Part shown: positions 7,161-16,679 of the stretch, piece after piece | Layout of the letters: every line of letters begins with the position of its first letter | Position numbering within the stretch: position 1 is the stretch's first letter | Assembly (NCBI RefSeq): GCF_000384655.1 | Contig: NZ_ARQI01000118.1 | Span: forward strand, 1-64,000 | Reading direction: 5' to 3' | Source of the DNA: Brachyspira innocens ATCC 29796 | Lineage (GTDB): Bacteria; Spirochaetota; Brachyspiria; Brachyspirales; Brachyspiraceae | Length of the DNA stretch: 64,000 nucleotides | The notes under the pieces: generated by a model | Told to the model about the DNA's origin: nothing | Database searches by the model: none | The model's input: only the letters and a program-made list of their open reading frames with translations | Made by a program: the position numbers and the translations under genes

Positions 7161-8180
7161 TTACTGAGCTGCCTCTTCATTAGTTGATTCAATCATATTA
7201 GTAATGCCTGACTCTCTGTCAATAACTTCTACATCAAAATATGAAGGCTCTATCTGAACCAATTTTGTATGAATAGGTATATTTGCCTCCACAGATATAT
7301 TTGAATATACGCCTGCATTTGTAATATCTTTCAAATCTATAGAAAGCAAAATATCATTTAAAGATACATTTGTAAGCAAGACCTTATTAGCCTCTAGTAC
7401 TACCTTATTAACAATAAATGCACTATCGCTATTAATATTAAATCTGCTATTTAAATTATCTATATTAACTGCAATATTATTAAACTCCATTCTCTCAACA
7501 TCTTTATTAAAAATAACATTAACATTAACCCTAGATACATCAGATTTGATATTTCTAGGCAAATTAAGTCTTGATATTGCTGAATAGTCTAAATACTTAT
7601 CAGTTAAATCAAGATTATAAGTTTTTATCTCGTCTATAGAAGATATTAAACTTTTAGGTCCAGATATAATAGTATTTGAAGGATTAACTATAATATCATC
7701 AACACTAAGCCCTAGAGAAGCTACCCCTATAGTAGGCACTTCTATAGGCACAGTTTTGTATGCTAATTCATCTAAAACTATAGGAAGTTTACTAGGAGAT
7801 ACTGTAATATTCATTTTACTATAATCTATATCTCCTGCTAAATAAATTTCATACATATTACTTCCTATTGAAGCATTTGTAAGGTCTATATAGGCACTGA
7901 ACTCTGTAGGAAGTTCATAAACATTATCTTTAAAACCTTTTAATGTTATAGTAACATTTTCTGGTACCTGATTTGCTATAAGAAGCCTTGAAGGTATATT
8001 TTTGATTTCTATTTTAGTAATATAATCTTTAGTATATTCTTTTTGATATCTTACAAATAAAAAGAGCAAAAAAGACATAAGAAGACATAATAACTTTATC
8101 CAAAATCTATTCGTTATATAGTATAACACTTTTTTATAGCTAAACTTTTTTTTAAACTCTGTTTTTCTTTTTTCACTCAT
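7161..8180 (-). CDS. cdaR: YbbR-domain protein, CdaR-type partner of the diadenylate cyclase
   Basis: The 339-residue protein has one N-terminal membrane segment (about residues 28-45) and a long outside part made of repeated YbbR units, visible as recurring VPENVTITLKGF, VPIEVPTIGVAS and SGPKSLISSIDEI patterns. CdaR binds the membrane cyclase CdaA and tunes c-di-AMP synthesis in Firmicutes. Here its ATG overlaps the cdaA stop by 4 bases, the arrangement expected for stoichiometric partners. The C-terminus (ESTNEEAAQ) is short and acidic. Confidence 0.8.
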   Translation of the reverse strand: MSEKRKTEFKKKFSYKKVLYYITNRFWIKLLCLLMSFLLFLFVRYQKEYTKDYITKIEIKNIPSRLLIANQVPENVTITLKGFKDNVYELPTEFSAYIDLTNASIGSNMYEIYLAGDIDYSKMNITVSPSKLPIVLDELAYKTVPIEVPTIGVASLGLSVDDIIVNPSNTIISGPKSLISSIDEIKTYNLDLTDKYLDYSAISRLNLPRNIKSDVSRVNVNVIFNKDVERMEFNNIAVNIDNLNSRFNINSDSAFIVNKVVLEANKVLLTNVSLNDILLSIDLKDITNAGVYSNISVEANIPIHTKLVQIEPSYFDVEVIDRESGITNMIESTNEEAAQ

Positions 8181-8959
8181 TTTTTTATCTCTAAAAGCTC
8201 CCCTATTCTTCTGTCAAGCTCTTCTCTGCTTAAATTATATTCAAGTATTCCGTTATGCACTATAGATACGCACTGAGTCTCCTCTGAAACAACTATAACA
8301 ACAGCATCTGTCTGCTCAGAAACACCAAGTGCTGCTCTATGCCTAGTACCAAGTCTTCGGTTTTTTATCTGAGGCTCTATTTCTGTAAGAGGCAAATATG
8401 CACTGGCAGCAGCTATTCTGTTTTCCATTATTATAGCAGCACCGTCATGAATAGGATTATTCTTAAAAAATATAGACTCTACAAGCTCCATAGATATATC
8501 GGCATTGAGTTTAACTGCTCTGTCTACTAAAGAGTGAAGAGATATATTTCTTTGAAAAACGATTAATGCTCCGTATCCTTTATATGATAAATTAAAAGTA
8601 GCACTCAATATTTTTTGAATTTGATCTTCATCATATCTAAATGACTTTTTTAAAAAAGCCCTTCCGCCTAATATTCTAAGCCCATGTTTAATTTCTGCCT
8701 GAAAAAGTACAACTATAGCTATAAGTCCAACTTGAAAGAATTTATCAAATATCCATGATAATGTAGAAAGTCCGAATATTTTTGCTATTATTGTAATGAA
8801 GAAAAGGATAATAAAGCCCACTGCTATGCTGTATGCTCTGGTATTATACATAAGCATATATATTATATAAAACAGTATTGCAACTAATATTATATCCAGA
8901 CCATAAAAGAAATATCGCCAATTTGTTGTTGATATAAAATTACTAACACTGTAAAACAT
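8177..8959 (-). CDS. cdaA: Diadenylate cyclase CdaA (c-di-AMP synthase)
   Basis: The 260-residue protein has three N-terminal membrane segments (first about 85 residues) and a DisA_N catalytic domain. Catalytic signatures are DGA at residues 172-174 (IHDGAAII) and RHR at 206-208 (GTRHRAALG). It condenses two ATP to c-di-AMP, a second messenger for osmolyte transport and wall homeostasis. It leads a four-gene unit with cdaR, a NusG-II gene and a Gx-transporter gene, all overlapping or nearly so. There is no ribosome-binding site; a TATAAT box ends 9 nt before the ATG, so the mRNA is probably leaderless or nearly so. Confidence 0.92.
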   Translation of the reverse strand: MFYSVSNFISTTNWRYFFYGLDIILVAILFYIIYMLMYNTRAYSIAVGFIILFFITIIAKIFGLSTLSWIFDKFFQVGLIAIVVLFQAEIKHGLRILGGRAFLKKSFRYDEDQIQKILSATFNLSYKGYGALIVFQRNISLHSLVDRAVKLNADISMELVESIFFKNNPIHDGAAIIMENRIAAASAYLPLTEIEPQIKNRRLGTRHRAALGVSEQTDAVVIVVSEETQCVSIVHNGILEYNLSREELDRRIGELLEIKK

Positions 8960-8968
8960 AGCTGTAAT

Positions 8969-8997
8969 ATTATAGCATAAATATAAAGATTTGTAAA
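8969..8997 (-). promoter_or_regulatory. Promoter of the cdaA operon
   Basis: On the minus strand TTTACA (8992-8997) and TATAAT (8969-8974) are separated by 17 nt. The expected start site is about 2-3 nt before the cdaA ATG. Confidence 0.65.
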
Positions 8998-9043
8998 TAA
9001 CTTTATACGTTTATAAAAAAGTTTGATATTATTAAAACATTAT

Positions 9044-10732
9044 TTATTTTTTTGTATATAAAGTTTTTCCTTCTTTGATAGTTTCAAGCACTTCTATATC
9101 CTTTATTTTCATAGGGTCGCATGTTAGAGGATTATCGCTTAATATCACCAAATCTGCAAATTTACCCTCTTCAATGGTTCCTTTTATATCCTCTTCTTTA
9201 TTTTGATAAGCAGCATTAATGGTGATAGCCTTTAAAGCTTCATAATGAGTAACTTTCTGATTTTCGCCTAGTAATACACCGTCTCTTGTAACCCTATTAA
9301 CAGCACACCAAATAGTCTCAAGCATATTAGGTTTTATAACGGGTGTGTCCTGATGATATGTGAATCCCAAATTATTATTTAATGCTGTTTTTGAAGCACT
9401 AATCTGAGAAGCTCTTTCCATACCTAAATTTGCTAAATGTACATCTCCCCAATAATATACATGTGCTACAAATATAGAAGGTATTATATTAAGATTTGAC
9501 ATAGAAGTATACTGTTCTTCTCTTATTATCTGACTATGTACTAAAACTGCTCTGTAATTATTTGTAGTATTTCTTTTTATCATAACGTTACTGAATGCAT
9601 TGATATACTGATCTGCTGCTGCATCACCATTGCAATGAGCCTGAAGCTGCATTTTATCATCTAATGCAGTTTCTACAAATTTTTCTACATCGCTGTTACT
9701 ATATATTCCATATCCTCTGTATCTTGCAGGTCCGCTTACATAAGGCTGTTCTAACCATGCTGTCTTTGCTTGAGGAGAACCGTCTAAAAATATTTTATAC
9801 CCTCCTATTTTAAATCTGTTGCTATAATTACCTATCATATCACTATTAGTTTTTGCTAATGAATAAGAATTTTTCAAATCTATAAAACCTATAACATCAA
9901 TTCTAAATCTGTTATTAGTTATCATATTATTTATAAGAGGAAATTCTGCCGTAGAAATTAATGCATCCTGTGCTGTTGTAATACCATATCCCAAATAAAC
10001 ATCTTCTGCCTGATTAATGAAGTTCATCAAGTCCTCATCTGTAAAAGAAAATTTGATACTCTGTGCATAATGCATAAATGCAGCCTCTTCCATATATCCA
10101 GTAGGTTTTCTGCTGTTAGGATATCTTTCTATTACACCGCCTGGTATATCTGGAGTATTTTCATTAACTCCAAACTCTTCTAATGCCTTTGAGTTCATAG
10201 CTCCTACATGTCCTGAAGCATGAGTTATAAATATTGGGTGAGTAGTAGAAATTTTATCTAAATCATCTCTGTCTGGATTTTTTTTATTTGGCAGTAAATT
10301 ATTATCATATCCGAAACCAACTACCCAAGCATCTGGTTTTAATTTATTAACTTCTATATAATTAGTAATTTTTTGAGCAATCTCAAGCATATTAGTAGAG
10401 CCTGTCAAATCTACTGTAGTAAGCGACTGAGCAAATCTCACCATATGACTATGTGCATCTATAAAAGAAGGCATTAAAGTTTTTCCTTTTAAGTCTACTA
10501 TTTCAGCATATACATTATTTACTAAACTTTTTTTATCTTCTTCTGTATAGGCTACTTTCATAATAGTATTATCTCTTACTTCAATAGCTTTAGCATAAGA
10601 AGCCTCATCTCCTTTCATAGTGAGTATATTACCATTATGATAAACTTTTATTTTATGCGATGTTTTATCATAGCAAGAGTTAATAATAAAACCTATTAGT
10701 AAGCAAAAGATGAAGAAGTATGTATTTTTCAT
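9044..10732 (-). CDS. Amidohydrolase (YtcJ-like, Amidohydro_3) lipoprotein
   Basis: The 562-residue protein starts with a lipoprotein signal (FCLLIGFIINSC), so it is probably envelope-anchored, which is unusual because most YtcJ-like enzymes are cytoplasmic. The metal-dependent hydrolase core is clear: FIDAHSHM near the N-terminus (first metal site), later THASGHVG, QAHCNGDAAA, and the C-terminal GTIEEGKFADLVILSDNPL that closes the small beta-sandwich domain. The family hydrolyses amide or formamide bonds of varied substrates; the substrate here is unknown. It sits 10 bp downstream of a VOC gene on the same strand, likely one transcript. Confidence 0.85.
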   Translation of the reverse strand: MKNTYFFIFCLLIGFIINSCYDKTSHKIKVYHNGNILTMKGDEASYAKAIEVRDNTIMKVAYTEEDKKSLVNNVYAEIVDLKGKTLMPSFIDAHSHMVRFAQSLTTVDLTGSTNMLEIAQKITNYIEVNKLKPDAWVVGFGYDNNLLPNKKNPDRDDLDKISTTHPIFITHASGHVGAMNSKALEEFGVNENTPDIPGGVIERYPNSRKPTGYMEEAAFMHYAQSIKFSFTDEDLMNFINQAEDVYLGYGITTAQDALISTAEFPLINNMITNNRFRIDVIGFIDLKNSYSLAKTNSDMIGNYSNRFKIGGYKIFLDGSPQAKTAWLEQPYVSGPARYRGYGIYSNSDVEKFVETALDDKMQLQAHCNGDAAADQYINAFSNVMIKRNTTNNYRAVLVHSQIIREEQYTSMSNLNIIPSIFVAHVYYWGDVHLANLGMERASQISASKTALNNNLGFTYHQDTPVIKPNMLETIWCAVNRVTRDGVLLGENQKVTHYEALKAITINAAYQNKEEDIKGTIEEGKFADLVILSDNPLTCDPMKIKDIEVLETIKEGKTLYTKK

Positions 10733-10742
10733 TTTTATCCCC

Positions 10743-11126
10743 TTATATTGTTATTTCTATTTTATTATTTTCATTGTCTAGTATTACGCTCTCATAATAT
10801 CCATCGCCTGTAGTTCTTGGATATGATGCGATTTTAAATCCATCACTCTCTAATTCTTTTGTAAGGCTGTCAACTTTTTCTTTGCTTCCAACAGATACTG
10901 CAATATGAGCAAAACCGTATATATCATAATTAGTGTTTCTTTCTTTTATATCCTTTCTAGTCATTATTTCTAATCGGCAATTATCTTCAAATGTAAGAAA
11001 ATATGATTCAAAGCCTTTTTTCTCATTAACATATTTATCATTGCATTTACAGTTAAAATACTTAATATAAAAATTTTTAATACTCTCTAAATCTTTAACC
11101 CAAACAGCAATATGAGATATTTTCAT
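10743..11126 (-). CDS. VOC-family (glyoxalase/dioxygenase fold) protein
   Basis: The 127-residue protein has the paired beta-alpha-beta-beta-beta layout of the vicinal oxygen chelate fold. The first half is HIAVWVKDLESIKNFYIKYF and LTFEDNCRLEIMTR; the second is FAHIAVSVGSKEKVDSLTKE and YYESVILDNENNKIEIT. Metal-ligand candidates are His5, Glu in RLEIM, His in FAHIA and Glu in KIEI. Glyoxalase-I-like activity is possible but the substrate is not shown. A GAGG site precedes the ATG. It appears to be co-transcribed with the amidohydrolase. Confidence 0.85.
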   Translation of the reverse strand: MKISHIAVWVKDLESIKNFYIKYFNCKCNDKYVNEKKGFESYFLTFEDNCRLEIMTRKDIKERNTNYDIYGFAHIAVSVGSKEKVDSLTKELESDGFKIASYPRTTGDGYYESVILDNENNKIEITI

Positions 11127-11634
11127 GTTATAGCCTCATAATAAAATTCTTATATTATTATAACATTAATATAAAAATAAAAAACAGCTATTTTCTTTTT
11201 ATATGAGTAATTACAGCAAAAATAATGAACTATCGATTAAAAATTATTAAGAATTTATTTTAATAGAAATAATTGGACTTGTTTCGAAACTACTTGACAG
11301 AATTATATATAAAAATTTAGAAATTTATCAATCATAAAAATAATGTTTTATAATCCTATCGTTTTAGTATATAAATATGCAGTCTTTTTGCTTCTTTGTG
11401 CCACGCCACGGGCGGACAGCGTCCAAAAGAAGTGGGATTTTGCGAAGCACGCAGAGCTGGGGGCAAAGCCCAAACTATAATCAAAAAAATATTAAATTAA
11501 AAAACTATAAATATTAAAAAATTGAGTTTTGAAACAAGTCTATTATAATAAAAATCACTTTTCAAAACTATTGATATAATAACTATTGCATATATAATCA
11601 TTATATTAAAAAAATTAATTAGGAAATAGTATCA
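11127..11634. other. Long intergenic region before purL holding a GC-rich element
   Basis: No gene is seen in these 508 bases. They hold the divergent start region of the VOC gene, a reverse fragment of the repeat end (GGACTTGTTTCGAAACTAC at 11276-11294), GC-rich element copy B (11369-11544), and an AT-rich leader with AGGAAA before the purL ATG. Confidence 0.6.
11369..11544 (+). repeat. GC-rich dispersed element, copy B
   Basis: It begins ATATGCAGTCTTTTTGCTTC, contains GGGCGGACAGCGTCC, AAAAGAAGTGGG and GCGAAGCACGCAGAGC, and ends GTTTTGAAACAAGTCTATTA. The last 82 bases (11463-11544) match 56143-56224 in copy D with about five differences by eye and no gap. Confidence 0.75.
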
Positions 11635-14600
11635 ATGAATTATCGTATCTTTATAGAAAAAAAAGACGGCTTTAATTTGGAAGCTAAAAGATTAGAAAAT
11701 CAATTAAAAGAAAATTTTAAAATAAAATCTAGTGTAAGACTTCTCAATGTTTATGATATATTTAATATAGAGGAAAGTCAGTTACAAAACTCCATTAAGG
11801 TAATATTTTCAGAGCCTCCTACTGATAAAATAGTTGAAAAGAAAGATTTTGAAAACTTAAAACATTTTGCAGTGGAATATTTACCAGGGCAGTTTGACCA
11901 AAGGGCAGATTCAGCAGTTCAATGCCTTAAACTAATATATAACAATATCGAAAATGTTTCTATAGTAAGCGGTAAAGTAATAGTTTTTGAAGGCAATATT
12001 GATGAAAGCACTATAGAAAAAATAAAAAAATTCTATATTAACCCTGTAGAAAGCAGAGAAAAAGATTTAAGCAAATTAGAAATAGAAGAATCTCAAAAAG
12101 CTGATGATATAAAAGAAGTAGAAAACTTTATTAATTTTAACAGTAATGAATTATCAGAGTATAGAAATAATCTTGATTTGGCTATGACATATAAAGATAT
12201 AGAGTTCGTACAGAATTATTTTAAAAACGAAGAGAAAAGAAACCCGACAGAAACAGAAATAAAAGTTCTTGATACATATTGGTCAGATCACTGCAGACAC
12301 ACAACATTTATGACAAAAATTAATGATGTGCAATTAGAAGAATCACTAAAAGAAAATAAAAGTAATTTTGCAGAAATTGTACTTAATGCCATTAACAGAT
12401 ACTATGATATGAGAAAAGAGCTTTACGGAGAAGATGTTGACAGTAAAAGAGATATTAACTTAATGGATATGGCTACAGTATCAGCAAAATATATAAAGAA
12501 AAAAGGCAAACTTGAAGATTTAGAGATTTCAGATGAGATAAATGCATGTTCTATCTATATAGATGTTGATGCTGTAGATGAAAACGGAAAAAATAAAACA
12601 GAAAAATATTTATTAATGTTCAAAAATGAAACTCATAATCACCCAACTGAAATTGAACCTTTTGGAGGAGCTTCTACTTGTTTGGGAGGTGCTATAAGAG
12701 ATCCTCTCTCTGGAAGAAGCTATGTATATCAGGCTATAAGAGTTACAGGAAGTGCTAACCCTTTAGAAAAATTAGAAGATACTTTGGCTGGAAAACTTCC
12801 TCAAAAGAAAATTACTACTACTGCAGCAGCTGGATATTCTTCTTACGGAAACCAAATAGGACTTACAACTTGTTTAGTTAATGAAATATACGATGAAGGA
12901 TATAAAGCAAAAAGACTTGAAGTAGGTGCAGTTGTAGGGGCTGTTCCAGTAAGCTATGTAAGAAGAGAGAAACCAAAAGCAGGCGATATTGTTATAGTGC
13001 TTGGCGGAAGAACAGGAAGAGACGGATGCGGCGGAGCTACAGGTTCATCAAAAAGCCATACTGACACATCTTTAAGACTTTGCGGTGCTGAAGTGCAGAA
13101 AGGTAATGCCCCAGAAGAGAGAAAAATACAGAGATTGTTTAGAAATAAAGAAGTTACAAAATTAATAAAAAAATGTAATGATTTCGGTGCTGGCGGAGTT
13201 TCAGTTGCTATTGGAGAATTATCTGACGGAATAGATATTAACCTCGATGTGCTTCCTGTAAAATATTTAGGATTAAATGGCACTGAACTAGCAATATCAG
13301 AATCTCAGGAGAGAATGGCTGTTGTAGTTGAAAGTAAAGATGCTGATAAGTTTATAAAATTAGCCAATGATGAAAATATTGAAGCTACAAAGGTGGCTGT
13401 AATAACTGACACTAACAGACTTGTAATGTACTTGAAAGGCAAAAAAATTGTAGATATAAGCCGTAAGTTTTTAGATACCAACGGAGCTAAACAGGAAACT
13501 AATGCAGTATTAAAAAATATTGATTTTGAAAATAATCCTTTCAGCACAAAAAATGCATGCTCTTTAAAATCGCATTGGTTTAATATGGTGGAAGATTTAA
13601 ATGTTGCTTCTCAAAAAGGGTTAATTGAAATGTTTGACTCATCAATAGGAGCTTCTACAGTGTTAATGCCTTTCGGCGGAAAATACCAAATGACTCCAAG
13701 CGATGTAAGCATTCAAAAAATACCAATATTTGACAACAATGCAAAAGAAATAAATACGGCTTCCGCTATTACTTGGGGGTACAATCCTTCTATTATGAAA
13801 TGGTCAGAGTTTCATGGCGGAATATACTCTGTAATAGAATCTATGTCAAAACTTGTTTCTGTTGGAGCAGATTATAAAAATATAAGATTATCATTCCAAG
13901 AATATTTTGAAAAACTAGGCAATGACGCTAAAAAATGGGGAAAAGTTTATTCTGCATTACTTGGTACAATATATGCTCAGACAGAGTTTGACATACCAGC
14001 TATAGGCGGAAAGGATTCTATGAGCGGAACTTTTAATAATATATCTGTGCCTTCCACTTTAATATCATTTGCAGTAGCAGCTATTAACAGCAATGATGTT
14101 ATATCTCCAGAGTTCAAATCCTCTAATAATTATGTTTACTTAATAAAGCATAATATGAAAGAAAATTATATGCCTAATATAGAAGAGATAAAAGAAAACT
14201 TTGACTTCTTACATCAAAATATAAAAGACAAAAAAATATTATCCGCATACACTATTAAATTTGGAGGTATTGCTGAGGCTTTAACAAAAATGTCTTTCGG
14301 TAATAGAATAGGTGTTGATATAAAAGATGAGCTTTACTTCTTTAACATCATGCCTGCTTCATTTATAGTAGAAACAAAAGAAGAGATTAATTATAAAAAT
14401 GCCATTCTAATAGGAAAAACTATCAATGAATACAAAATAAAAGTATGCGGTGAAATTGTAGACTTAGAAGAAATAGAAAAATCATGGCTTGAAAAATTAT
14501 CATCTGTATTTCCATACAAAACTAATGAAGATATAGAAACTTACACGCTAGCTATTTATGAGAGAAAAACTCCTTTTATATGCAAAAATAAAAAAGCTAA

Positions 14601-15393
14601 ACCTAATGTTTTAATAGCTTCATTTTTGGGTACAAACTGCGAATATGATACTCAAAAAGCATTTTCTGATGCAGGGGCAAACACTGACATCTTTGTATTT
14701 AGAAATATAAAACCAGAGTACATAAAAGAATCAATAGAAGAGATGTCTAAAAAAATAGATAATTCACAAATATTTATGATACCGGGCGGATTTAGTGCTG
14801 CAGATGAGCCAGACGGTTCTGGAAAGTTTATTTCTGCAATACTTACAAATGAAAAAATAAAAACTTCTATACATAAATTATTAGAAAGAGACGGACTTGT
14901 TTTAGGTATATGTAATGGTTTTCAGGCATTAATAAAATCTGGACTTCTTCCTTATGGAAAAATAGGAAACATTACAGAAAACTCCCCTACTCTTACATTC
15001 AATAAAATAGGAAGGCATATTTCTCAAATGGTAACAACAAAGGTAGTGTCAAACAATTCTCCTTGGCTTTACAATATACCTGTTGGAAGCGAATTAGTTG
15101 TTCCTGTTTCTCATGGTGAGGGCAGATTCTTTGCTGATGAAAATATTATAAAGGCGCTCATCAAAAAAGGACAAGTTGCTACTCAGTATGTTAACTTCAA
15201 ATCAGAGCCTACTAATGAGTTTAGATTTAATCCTAATGGCTCAGCCTATGCTATAGAAGGTATAATTTCAGAAGATGGAAAAGTGTTCGGTAAAATGGGA
15301 CATAGCGAAAGATACTCAAATAATCTATACAAAAACATCATTACAAAAGATATTTACAATATTTTTGAAAATGGTGTGAACTATTTTAAATAA
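11635..15393 (+). CDS. purL: Phosphoribosylformylglycinamidine synthase, fused PurL-PurQ type
   Basis: At 1252 residues this is the large single-chain form. It converts FGAR, ATP and glutamine to FGAM in purine synthesis. The N-terminal part leads to YWSDHCRHTTF and NETHNHPTEIEPFGGA (ATP and substrate site), followed by two AIR-synthase-like halves (GGRTGRDGCGGATGSS, then FGGKYQM and GGKDSMSG). From about residue 1000 comes a glutamine amidotransferase domain (FLGTNCEYDTQKAF, nucleophile Cys1093 in LGICNGFQ, later SHGEGRF and FNPNGS). The start is supported by AGGAAA upstream. No other pur genes are adjacent, and a terminator follows. Confidence 0.95.
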   Translation: MNYRIFIEKKDGFNLEAKRLENQLKENFKIKSSVRLLNVYDIFNIEESQLQNSIKVIFSEPPTDKIVEKKDFENLKHFAVEYLPGQFDQRADSAVQCLKLIYNNIENVSIVSGKVIVFEGNIDESTIEKIKKFYINPVESREKDLSKLEIEESQKADDIKEVENFINFNSNELSEYRNNLDLAMTYKDIEFVQNYFKNEEKRNPTETEIKVLDTYWSDHCRHTTFMTKINDVQLEESLKENKSNFAEIVLNAINRYYDMRKELYGEDVDSKRDINLMDMATVSAKYIKKKGKLEDLEISDEINACSIYIDVDAVDENGKNKTEKYLLMFKNETHNHPTEIEPFGGASTCLGGAIRDPLSGRSYVYQAIRVTGSANPLEKLEDTLAGKLPQKKITTTAAAGYSSYGNQIGLTTCLVNEIYDEGYKAKRLEVGAVVGAVPVSYVRREKPKAGDIVIVLGGRTGRDGCGGATGSSKSHTDTSLRLCGAEVQKGNAPEERKIQRLFRNKEVTKLIKKCNDFGAGGVSVAIGELSDGIDINLDVLPVKYLGLNGTELAISESQERMAVVVESKDADKFIKLANDENIEATKVAVITDTNRLVMYLKGKKIVDISRKFLDTNGAKQETNAVLKNIDFENNPFSTKNACSLKSHWFNMVEDLNVASQKGLIEMFDSSIGASTVLMPFGGKYQMTPSDVSIQKIPIFDNNAKEINTASAITWGYNPSIMKWSEFHGGIYSVIESMSKLVSVGADYKNIRLSFQEYFEKLGNDAKKWGKVYSALLGTIYAQTEFDIPAIGGKDSMSGTFNNISVPSTLISFAVAAINSNDVISPEFKSSNNYVYLIKHNMKENYMPNIEEIKENFDFLHQNIKDKKILSAYTIKFGGIAEALTKMSFGNRIGVDIKDELYFFNIMPASFIVETKEEINYKNAILIGKTINEYKIKVCGEIVDLEEIEKSWLEKLSSVFPYKTNEDIETYTLAIYERKTPFICKNKKAKPNVLIASFLGTNCEYDTQKAFSDAGANTDIFVFRNIKPEYIKESIEEMSKKIDNSQIFMIPGGFSAADEPDGSGKFISAILTNEKIKTSIHKLLERDGLVLGICNGFQALIKSGLLPYGKIGNITENSPTLTFNKIGRHISQMVTTKVVSNNSPWLYNIPVGSELVVPVSHGEGRFFADENIIKALIKKGQVATQYVNFKSEPTNEFRFNPNGSAYAIEGIISEDGKVFGKMGHSERYSNNLYKNIITKDIYNIFENGVNYFK

Positions 15394-15424
15394 AAATTTT
15401 TTAATAAAATAAATAATATTATAG

Positions 15425-15457
15425 ACAAGCATATGTAAATATTTTAACTATGCTTGT
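15425..15457 (+). terminator. Terminator after purL
   Basis: ACAAGCATA at 15425-15433 pairs with TATGCTTGT at 15449-15457, followed by TTATATTTTTT. Confidence 0.7.
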
Positions 15458-15480
15458 TTATATTTTTTAAGGATATATTT

Positions 15481-16281
15481 ATGAATATCTCAAAAGGAAA
15501 AATTAAATTAATAGCTGCTGACTTAGACGGAACTTTACTTAACAGCAACAAAGAAATTTCAGAGTATAATCAAAAAATAATTAAGAAACTTATTAATGAA
15601 TATAATATAAACTTTATATTATCAAGCGGAAGGCCTTATGAAGGAATAAAAAATTATAATAAACTTTTAGAAAATAATAATTTATCCATTATTTTTAACG
15701 GAGCTTCTATTGCTGATAATAACGGGAAAATAATATTTCAAAAGACTATTGAAGAAGATTATTCTAAACAAATAATAGAATTGTCAAAAAAATATGATGT
15801 ATGTATGCATGTTTATAATAACGGCAAATATATAATATCAAAAGAAGATTTCCCTATAAAATCATATGTTCAAAGAGAAAAAACTGTCAATGTAGTTGTA
15901 GGACTTGAAAATACTGATGACTATAATTTTGATAAAATACTTATATTAGGTCAAAGAGATATTTTAGAAAAATTAAAAAAAGAAATTGACTCATTAAATT
16001 GTGTTCACACTTGTTTTTCAGGGGATTTATTTTTAGAAGCTATAAATAAAGAAGCAAATAAAGGAAATGGATTGAAAGAAATATGCGAAATAAAAAAAAT
16101 AGATATAAAGGATACTATAGCTTTTGGAGATAATTTTAATGATATAGAGATGATAGAGTATGCTGGTATTGGCGTTGCTATGAGAAATGCTGAAGAAAAA
16201 GTAAAACAAAAGGCTGATTATATTACGCTTTCTAATGAAGAAGATGGAGTTGGTAAGTTTTTAAGTGATTTATTTTATTGA
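15481..16281 (+). CDS. HAD-superfamily Cof-type phosphatase
   Basis: I choose the ATG at 15481, 8 nt after AAGGA; the alternative start at 15454 would lie in the purL terminator hairpin. The 266-residue protein shows HAD motif I LIAADLDGTLLNSN, motif II ILSSGRP and the C-terminal metal motif AFGDNFNDIEMIEYAGIGVA, with a Cof-type cap between. Such enzymes dephosphorylate sugar phosphates, flavin or pyridoxal phosphates; specificity cannot be read from sequence. It is a single gene behind purL. Confidence 0.88.
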   Translation: MNISKGKIKLIAADLDGTLLNSNKEISEYNQKIIKKLINEYNINFILSSGRPYEGIKNYNKLLENNNLSIIFNGASIADNNGKIIFQKTIEEDYSKQIIELSKKYDVCMHVYNNGKYIISKEDFPIKSYVQREKTVNVVVGLENTDDYNFDKILILGQRDILEKLKKEIDSLNCVHTCFSGDLFLEAINKEANKGNGLKEICEIKKIDIKDTIAFGDNFNDIEMIEYAGIGVAMRNAEEKVKQKADYITLSNEEDGVGKFLSDLFY

Positions 16282-16679
16282 TGTAAGTAAAACTTAAATT
16301 ATGAATGACAATTATATTCCATAAACAATTCATTAATTATTTTAGGGTTAGCAATACAAATAATAAAATTTAAAACTAATAAATTATAATTAGAGCTATT
16401 TAAATTTATACAAGTAAATAATTATAAATATTAATTTAATTTTAACAATCTTCCACGCATATAAATACTAGTTTCTTTTGCTGCCGCTATTCAATGCCAT
16501 AGGCATAAAATAAGCAAAAAGTATAAAAACAATTTTTATATTAACTGTAAATACAAATTACAACAGGTATATATAATTTAATCTTATAAGAAATAAAGTA
16601 ATATTAAAAATTATTCCAAAAATTTTAAGTTTATATACTATTAGTAATTTTATTTATATTCAAAATTAAACTGACTTAA
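16282..16679. other. Intergenic region with a small GC-richer patch
   Basis: These 398 bases between convergent genes hold no believable frame. At 16475-16521 CTTTTGCT and AGCAAAAAG flank TGCCATAGGCA, a weak nested hairpin that resembles a decayed piece of the GC-rich dispersed element. Confidence 0.35.

Noticed and set aside
14581-15393. A separate purQ gene
   Set aside because: The amidotransferase domain is in frame with the synthase part, with no stop or start between; it is the fused form.
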